Part shown: piece by piece, positions 31,458 to 36,015 of the stretch
Numbering within the stretch: the stretch's first letter is position 1
How the letters are laid out: the number at the start of each line of letters is the position of its first letter
Source: an uncultured bacterium
GTDB lineage: Bacteria > Actinomycetota > Coriobacteriia > Coriobacteriales > Coriobacteriaceae
Assembly (NCBI GenBank): GCA_905216045.1
Contig: CAJMSL010000003.1
Span: 1-36,015 of the forward strand
Reading direction: 5' to 3'
DNA: 36,015 bases
Translations under genes and position numbers: made by a program
The notes under the pieces: model-generated
What the model was told of the DNA's origin: nothing
Seen by the model: the letters and a program-made list of their open reading frames with translations, nothing else
The model's database searches: none

Positions 31458-33323
31458 ATGATTGAGCTGCTCAGGCGTTTTGGTGGTAAGTTTCGCCGGT
31501 ATATGGTGATCGGCCCTGCGTGTAAGCTGATCGAAGTGATCTTTGACCTGCTGACGCCGCTGGTGATTGCCCAGATGATCGATAAGGGTATTGGCGCACA
31601 CGATGTCAACGCCGTCGTCCACTACGGTATGCTGCTTGGCGCCATGGCTGTGATCGGCATCTCGTTTACGCTCGTCTGCCAAAAGATGGCGGCGCTCACC
31701 TCGCAGGGCATGGGCACCGATATCCGCGGTGCGCTCTACCAGCACATCAACAAGTTGAGCTATGCCGAACTCGACCGCTTTGGCACGCCGTCGCTTATCA
31801 CCCGCATCACCAACGACGTCAACCAGGTGCAGCTTGCCGTGGCGCTGGGCGTGCGCATGCTCATCCGCTGGCCCTTCTTGGCGGTGGGCTCTATGTGCGC
31901 GGCCCTCGCCATCGACCTTAAGCTCGGCATGATCTTTTTGATTTGCACGCCCGCCATTGGCCTGGTGTTTTGGTTTGTCATGGCGCGCTGCATTCCGTAC
32001 TACAAGCAGCTGCAGGCAAAGCTCGACCGCATCGCGCTCATTTGCCGCGAGGGGCTTTCGGGCGCCCGCGTGGTTCGCGCCTTTGTACGCGAAGATCACG
32101 AGCGCGAGCGCTTTGCCCAAGCCGCCGATGACCAGGCCAATACCGCCATCGCGGTGGGCAAGCTCTCGTCAATCCTTAATCCCGTCACGTTTTTGGTGAT
32201 GAACCTGGGCGTGTGCGCCATCCTGTGGGTGGGCGGCATCCAGGTCAACGTGGGCGAGCTTACGCAGGGCCAGGTCATGGCGTTTGTGAACTACATGACG
32301 CAGACCCTGACCTCCATCGTATACGTCGCCAACCTGGTCGTGGTCTTTACCAAGGCGAGCGCGAGTGCTTCGCGTATCAACGAGGTGCTCAACTGCGAGC
32401 CGAGCATCACCGACGAGGGCGATCAGTCGGTTGCGCTGCCCAAGCCGAGCGAACTGGCGGGTGGCGCTGTTCCGGTCCCCGCGCTGAGCTTGAGCCATGC
32501 GAGCTTCTCCTTTGGCGCGGGCGCGGCAAATGCCGTCAACGATGTGACCCTGGAGCTCCCGCTGGGCAAGACGCTTGGCATTATCGGCGGTACGGGTAGC
32601 GGCAAGTCCACGCTCGTCTCGCTTATCCCGCGCCTGTACGATGCGAGCACCGGCAGCGTGAGTGTGATGGGCGCCGACGTGCGCACCTGGCCGCTCGACC
32701 AGCTGCGCCGTGTGGTCGCGACCGTTCCACAGCGTGCGTCGCTGGTGAGCGGCACCATCCGCAGCAACCTGACCTGGCGCGACGAGGCTGCGACCGACGA
32801 GGATCTCTGGGCGGCGCTCGACATGGCGCAGGCGAGCGAGTTCGTGCGCAACAAGCCGCAGGGGCTCGATACCCCGGTCGAGGCGGGCGGTAAGAACTTT
32901 AGCGGTGGCCAACGCCAGCGCCTGACCATCGCGCGCGCCCTGGTGGGCTCGCCTCAGATATTGATCATGGACGATTCTGCCTCGGCGCTCGACTTTAAGA
33001 CCGACGCGGCGCTTCGCCATGCCATCCGCGAGCGCAGTGTGCGCGGTGCCGCCGAGGGCGGGCTGCCGCTCACGACCGTCATCGTGAGCCAACGTGTCTC
33101 GACCGTTCGCGATGCCGACATGATCTGCGTACTCGACCACGGCTCGGTTGCGGGCCTGGGCGCGCACGATGAGCTCTACACGACCTGCCAGCTCTACCGC
33201 GAGATTTGCCAGTCGCAGCTTCGCCGCGAGGAGCTCGAGGGTCAGCAGGGGAGTACGGCGCCCGCGCCCGCCCCAGGCGCCCCGACCGTCCCCACATCCG
33301 TCTGCGCAAAGGAGGGCTGCTAA
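31458..33323 (+). CDS. Second heterodimeric ABC exporter, degenerate-site subunit
   Basis: This 621-aa half-transporter is paralogous to the one at 18801. It has six membrane helices, Walker A GGTGSGKST, canonical signature FSGGQRQR, Walker B with Asp for Glu (LIMDDSASALD) and Gln for the switch His (VIVSQRVST). The stretch LDFKTDAALRHA is shared with the 18801 protein. The C-terminus has a Pro/Ala-rich tail (about 30 residues) ending in CAKEGC. ATG 31458 follows AGGGAGCG; an in-frame GTG at 31425 is less well placed. The stop codon abuts the ATG of its partner. Confidence 0.92.
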   Translation: MIELLRRFGGKFRRYMVIGPACKLIEVIFDLLTPLVIAQMIDKGIGAHDVNAVVHYGMLLGAMAVIGISFTLVCQKMAALTSQGMGTDIRGALYQHINKLSYAELDRFGTPSLITRITNDVNQVQLAVALGVRMLIRWPFLAVGSMCAALAIDLKLGMIFLICTPAIGLVFWFVMARCIPYYKQLQAKLDRIALICREGLSGARVVRAFVREDHERERFAQAADDQANTAIAVGKLSSILNPVTFLVMNLGVCAILWVGGIQVNVGELTQGQVMAFVNYMTQTLTSIVYVANLVVVFTKASASASRINEVLNCEPSITDEGDQSVALPKPSELAGGAVPVPALSLSHASFSFGAGAANAVNDVTLELPLGKTLGIIGGTGSGKSTLVSLIPRLYDASTGSVSVMGADVRTWPLDQLRRVVATVPQRASLVSGTIRSNLTWRDEAATDEDLWAALDMAQASEFVRNKPQGLDTPVEAGGKNFSGGQRQRLTIARALVGSPQILIMDDSASALDFKTDAALRHAIRERSVRGAAEGGLPLTTVIVSQRVSTVRDADMICVLDHGSVAGLGAHDELYTTCQLYREICQSQLRREELEGQQGSTAPAPAPGAPTVPTSVCAKEGC

Positions 33324-35183
33324 ATGAATCCGTACACTTCCTCCGGTTCGGTCGCCACGATGACGGCCAACGTGTCCGGCAACGATAGCCTCAACGACCT
33401 GGGAGACGGTCCGCGCCAGCCCGGCGATCCCGAGCGCTATCCCGTGGGTGCGGTGACCCGCCGCCTGCTGGGCTATGTCCGTCCGCACCGCGTCTCGTTT
33501 GCGGCATCGTTTTTGAGTGCCGCCGTCTCGGTGATTCTGCAGCTCTACACGCCCATTCTCATTGGCGAGGGCATCGACCTTATCGTCGCCGCCGGGCAGG
33601 TGGACTTCGATGCGCTGCTGCCGCTCGTTACCAAGCTCGCGATTGTCGTCGTAGGTGCTGCGGCCTTCCAGTGGCTGCAGGGCTATTGCGTCAACCGCCT
33701 GTCTTACGAAACGGTGCGCGACATGCGCGTGGAGGCGAGCGATAAGCTCAGCCGCATGCCGCTCAGCTTTATCGACAGCCATGCCCACGGCGACCTTATG
33801 AGCCGCGTGGTCAACGACGTCGACCAGGTGGGCGACGGTCTGCTGCAGGGCTTTACCCAGCTCTTCACCGGCGTTATCACCATCGTGGGCACGCTCGCGT
33901 TTATGCTCTCCATTAACCTGACCATGACGCTCGTGGTGGTGCTCGTCACGCCGCTCTCCATCTTTGCGGCCGGCGCCATCGCCAAGCTCTCCAACAAAAG
34001 CTTTACGGCGCAGCAGCGTATTCAAGGGCAGCTCGGTGGTCATATCGAGGAGTACGTAGGCGAGCAAAAGCTTGTCGACGCCTTTGCCTATGGTCCCAAC
34101 GCGCAGCTGCGCTTCGATGCCCTCAATGCCGAGCTCTGCACCGCGGGCGAGCGCGCGCAGTTTATGGGTTCGCTCTCCAACCCCGGCACGCGCTTTATCA
34201 ATAACATCATCTATGCCGTGGTCGCTGTGATTGGCTGTGTGGGCGTGATCACGGGCGTGCCGGCGGCGCTTACGGTGGGCGGCGTGCAGATCTTCCTGTC
34301 CTATGCCAACCAGTACACCAAGCCGTTCAACGAGGTCACCAACGTCATTACGCAGATTCAGACCGCGTACGCCTCGGCGCGCCGCATGTTTGCGCTGCTC
34401 GATGCGCGCGAGCAGGAGCCCGATGCGGCGGATGCCGTGGAACTTGCCGCCCCGCAGGGCGAGGTCGCCTTTGAGCATGTGGACTTTAGCTACGTGTCCG
34501 ACCGCAAGCTGCTGCAGGACATCTGCATCGAGGCCAAGCCCGGCATGCGCTTTGCCCTGGTCGGTCCCACGGGCTGTGGCAAGACGACGCTCATCAACCT
34601 GCTTCTGCGGTTCTACGATATCGATGCCGGTCGCATTGCGGTCGATGGCCGTTCCTCGCGTGATTACACGCGCGCAAGCTTGCGCCGCGCCTTTGGCATG
34701 GTGCTGCAGGACACCTGGCTGTTCGAGGGCACGGTGGCGGAAAACATCGCCTACGGTTGTCCCGATGCCACGCGCGAACAGGTTGTCGAGGCGGCCAAGC
34801 GCGCGCACGCGCACAAGTTTATCGTGCAGCTGCCAGGCGGCTACGATACGGTGATCGGCGAGGACGGCGGCACGTTTAGCCAGGGTCAAAAACAGCTGCT
34901 GTGCATCGCGCGCGTCATGCTCACCGACCCGGCGATTTTGCTGCTGGACGAGGCGACCTCGAGCATCGATACCCGCACCGAGCTGCAGGTGCAGGCGGCA
35001 TTCGACGAGCTCATGGCTGGCCGCACAAGCTTTGTCGTGGCGCACCGCCTGAGCACGATTCGTAACGCCGACTGCATTCTGGTGATGCGCGACGGGCAGA
35101 TTATCGAGTGCGGCACGCACGACGAGCTGCTAGCGGCAGGCGGCTTCTACGCCGAACTCTACCGCAGCCAATTCGCCCAGTGA
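33324..35183 (+). CDS. Second heterodimeric ABC exporter, catalytic-site subunit
   Basis: This 619-aa partner of the preceding gene has an N-terminal polar extension (about 40 residues) before the first membrane helix, six membrane helices, Walker A GPTGCGKTT, non-canonical signature FSQGQKQL, intact Walker B (LLLDEATSSID) and switch His (VVAHRLST). The asymmetry mirrors that of the 18801/20539 pair. ATG 33324 directly follows the upstream TAA, with AAGGAGGG upstream. No clear terminator follows; only a short GCCC/GGGC hairpin lies at about 35190-35200. Confidence 0.93.
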   Translation: MNPYTSSGSVATMTANVSGNDSLNDLGDGPRQPGDPERYPVGAVTRRLLGYVRPHRVSFAASFLSAAVSVILQLYTPILIGEGIDLIVAAGQVDFDALLPLVTKLAIVVVGAAAFQWLQGYCVNRLSYETVRDMRVEASDKLSRMPLSFIDSHAHGDLMSRVVNDVDQVGDGLLQGFTQLFTGVITIVGTLAFMLSINLTMTLVVVLVTPLSIFAAGAIAKLSNKSFTAQQRIQGQLGGHIEEYVGEQKLVDAFAYGPNAQLRFDALNAELCTAGERAQFMGSLSNPGTRFINNIIYAVVAVIGCVGVITGVPAALTVGGVQIFLSYANQYTKPFNEVTNVITQIQTAYASARRMFALLDAREQEPDAADAVELAAPQGEVAFEHVDFSYVSDRKLLQDICIEAKPGMRFALVGPTGCGKTTLINLLLRFYDIDAGRIAVDGRSSRDYTRASLRRAFGMVLQDTWLFEGTVAENIAYGCPDATREQVVEAAKRAHAHKFIVQLPGGYDTVIGEDGGTFSQGQKQLLCIARVMLTDPAILLLDEATSSIDTRTELQVQAAFDELMAGRTSFVVAHRLSTIRNADCILVMRDGQIIECGTHDELLAAGGFYAELYRSQFAQ

Positions 35184-35223
35184 GCAAGCCCGTGGGGCAA
35201 ATTAATCAATCGACAGACGGTGG

Positions 35224-35251
35224 TTTACATCTGTCACGTTAGTACTAAGAT
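35224..35251 (+). promoter_or_regulatory. Promoter of the flavodoxin-like gene
   Basis: TTTACA (35224-35229), 16 bases, TAAGAT (35246-35251). The predicted start is near 35258, about 50 bases before the start codon. Confidence 0.6.
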
Positions 35252-35310
35252 ATTCATCTAATAAATTGCATTAGTGGCTTTAGTTTTGGGGGAAACGAGG
35301 CAACGTGACT

Positions 35311-35862
35311 ATGACGTGCTCTTTGGTGGTTAACAGCAAGAGCGGTAATACCAGGATGGTTTCGGGCGCGATCAAGCGCGCTCTGCAGGCTGCGGGCGTT
35401 GAATTTGTCCATGCCGCGGCGTTGAGCGACGATGCGGATGCAGATCAGGTTGCGCTCGAGGCGCAGGGCGCCTGCGCGGCCGACACGGTGCTCGTCGGTT
35501 TTTGGTGCGACAAGGGCGCGTGCACGCCTTCGGTCGCGGCGTTGCTCTCCGCCTTGCACGGCAAGCGCGTCTTCTTGTTTGGCACCTGCGGTTTTGGTGC
35601 CGACCAGAGCTATTACCAGCAGATTATCGACCGCGTGACCTCCAATTTGGCCAACGATGCCGAGCTTGCGGGCTGGGCGATGTGCCAAGGCAAGATGGGT
35701 CCCGCCGTCAAGCAGCGCTACGAGGCAATGCTTGAGCAGGATCCCGAAAACGCCCGATTTAAGATGCTGCTCGACAACTGGGTTGCCGCGAAGGACCATC
35801 CCACCAAGGAAGATCTGGACAACATGGCTGCAGCCGCCAAAAAGGCCGTGCTGGGGGAGTAG
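35311..35862 (+). CDS. Flavodoxin-family protein
   Basis: This 183-aa protein has the FMN phosphate loop NSKSGNTR (8-15) at the end of the first strand. The second block, VGFWCDKGACTPSVAALLSALHGKRVFLFGTCGFG (about 59-93, read in parts), is typical of the Flavodoxin_3-like group (which includes BilS of bilirubin-reducing gut bacteria). Such proteins carry electrons through FMN; the partner is unknown, and no bilR-like reductase is in the window. ATG 35311 and an in-frame GTG at 35305 are both possible; GAGG lies at 35297-35300. It has its own promoter. Confidence 0.8.
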   Translation: MTCSLVVNSKSGNTRMVSGAIKRALQAAGVEFVHAAALSDDADADQVALEAQGACAADTVLVGFWCDKGACTPSVAALLSALHGKRVFLFGTCGFGADQSYYQQIIDRVTSNLANDAELAGWAMCQGKMGPAVKQRYEAMLEQDPENARFKMLLDNWVAAKDHPTKEDLDNMAAAAKKAVLGE

Positions 35863-35929
35863 CTCCCATCGCTGACGGCGGTCGGTCCATCTTTCTAAAT
35901 GAAACGTCCTCCCGGGCGTCGGGGGGCCG

Positions 35930-36015
35930 AGAAAGCCAGGAAAAAAAAAAGAGGAGAAAGGAGGGCACCAAAAAAAGGCGAAAATTGAAGAGGGCGAAAG
36001 CGAGGAACGAGGAGA
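35930..36015. other. Low-complexity purine-rich window end
   Basis: Nearly all bases are A or G, with runs of A at 35941-35950 and 35971-35978. There is no coding potential. Together with the pyrimidine-rich first 95 bases it suggests contig-edge artefact. The stretch 35863-35929 shows no clear terminator. Confidence 0.6.

Noticed and set aside
32169..35120. 983-codon open frame on the minus strand opposite the second ABC exporter
   Set aside because: It mirrors two genuine exporter genes and its product has the skewed His/Arg/Ala composition typical of antisense frames in GC-rich DNA.

Overview
The window is a 36 kb, GC-rich, gene-dense piece of bacterial chromosome. I read it as Coriobacteriia (Actinomycetota), most like Collinsella. 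The grounds are the base composition, the actinobacterial-type EF-G-like GTPase, a LANTG cell-wall sorting signal, an IS1249-group insertion sequence and many small palindromic intergenic repeats. This is inference from gene content; there is no rRNA or other taxonomic marker. The first ~110 and last ~130 bases are low-complexity (pyrimidine-rich, then purine-rich) and look like contig ends.

Layout. 0.1-2.5 kb: an amino-acid ABC importer operon (lipoprotein, permease, ATPase) with a good promoter and a palindromic operator. 2.5-4.9 kb: an EF-G-like translational GTPase with unusual G motifs. 4.95-6.3 kb: an intact IS1249-group element with 24-bp inverted repeats and a perfect 8-bp target duplication. 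6.3-9.3 kb: an EndA-like secreted nuclease, larE (sulfur insertion for the nickel-pincer cofactor) and a HAD phosphatase. 9.3-12.7 kb: a LacI-type repressor and glmS. 12.7-16.8 kb: a GntR/FadR regulator divergent from a YeiH-type exporter, then a regulator with a decayed sigma-54-type AAA+ domain and a membrane protein of unknown function. 17-18.2 kb: a nitroreductase and a 96-residue protein of unknown function. 18.2-22.6 kb: a MarR regulator in an operon with a heterodimeric ABC exporter, with tandem operator-like repeats over the promoter. 22.6-26.7 kb: cysE, a DedA protein, ilvE and lemA, with two large palindromes. 26.8-30.2 kb: a TetR regulator, tRNA-Ser(UGA), a tadA-glycerate kinase fusion and the SRP RNA gene, the last set among four long inverted repeats. 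30.2-35.9 kb: a sortase-anchored coiled-coil surface protein, a second heterodimeric ABC exporter and a flavodoxin-like protein.

Themes. Two paralogous ABC exporter pairs each combine one degenerate and one catalytically intact nucleotide-binding subunit. Several families of short hairpin repeats, many with a GGGAC-type core, sit directly after stop codons or terminators. One appears to have inserted at the end of larE, leaving an 11-bp duplication, and the IS element has landed in another. The most unusual coding feature is the fusion of the essential tRNA deaminase TadA to a glycerate kinase, at a locus that keeps the old tRNA-Ser / tadA / SRP RNA gene order.
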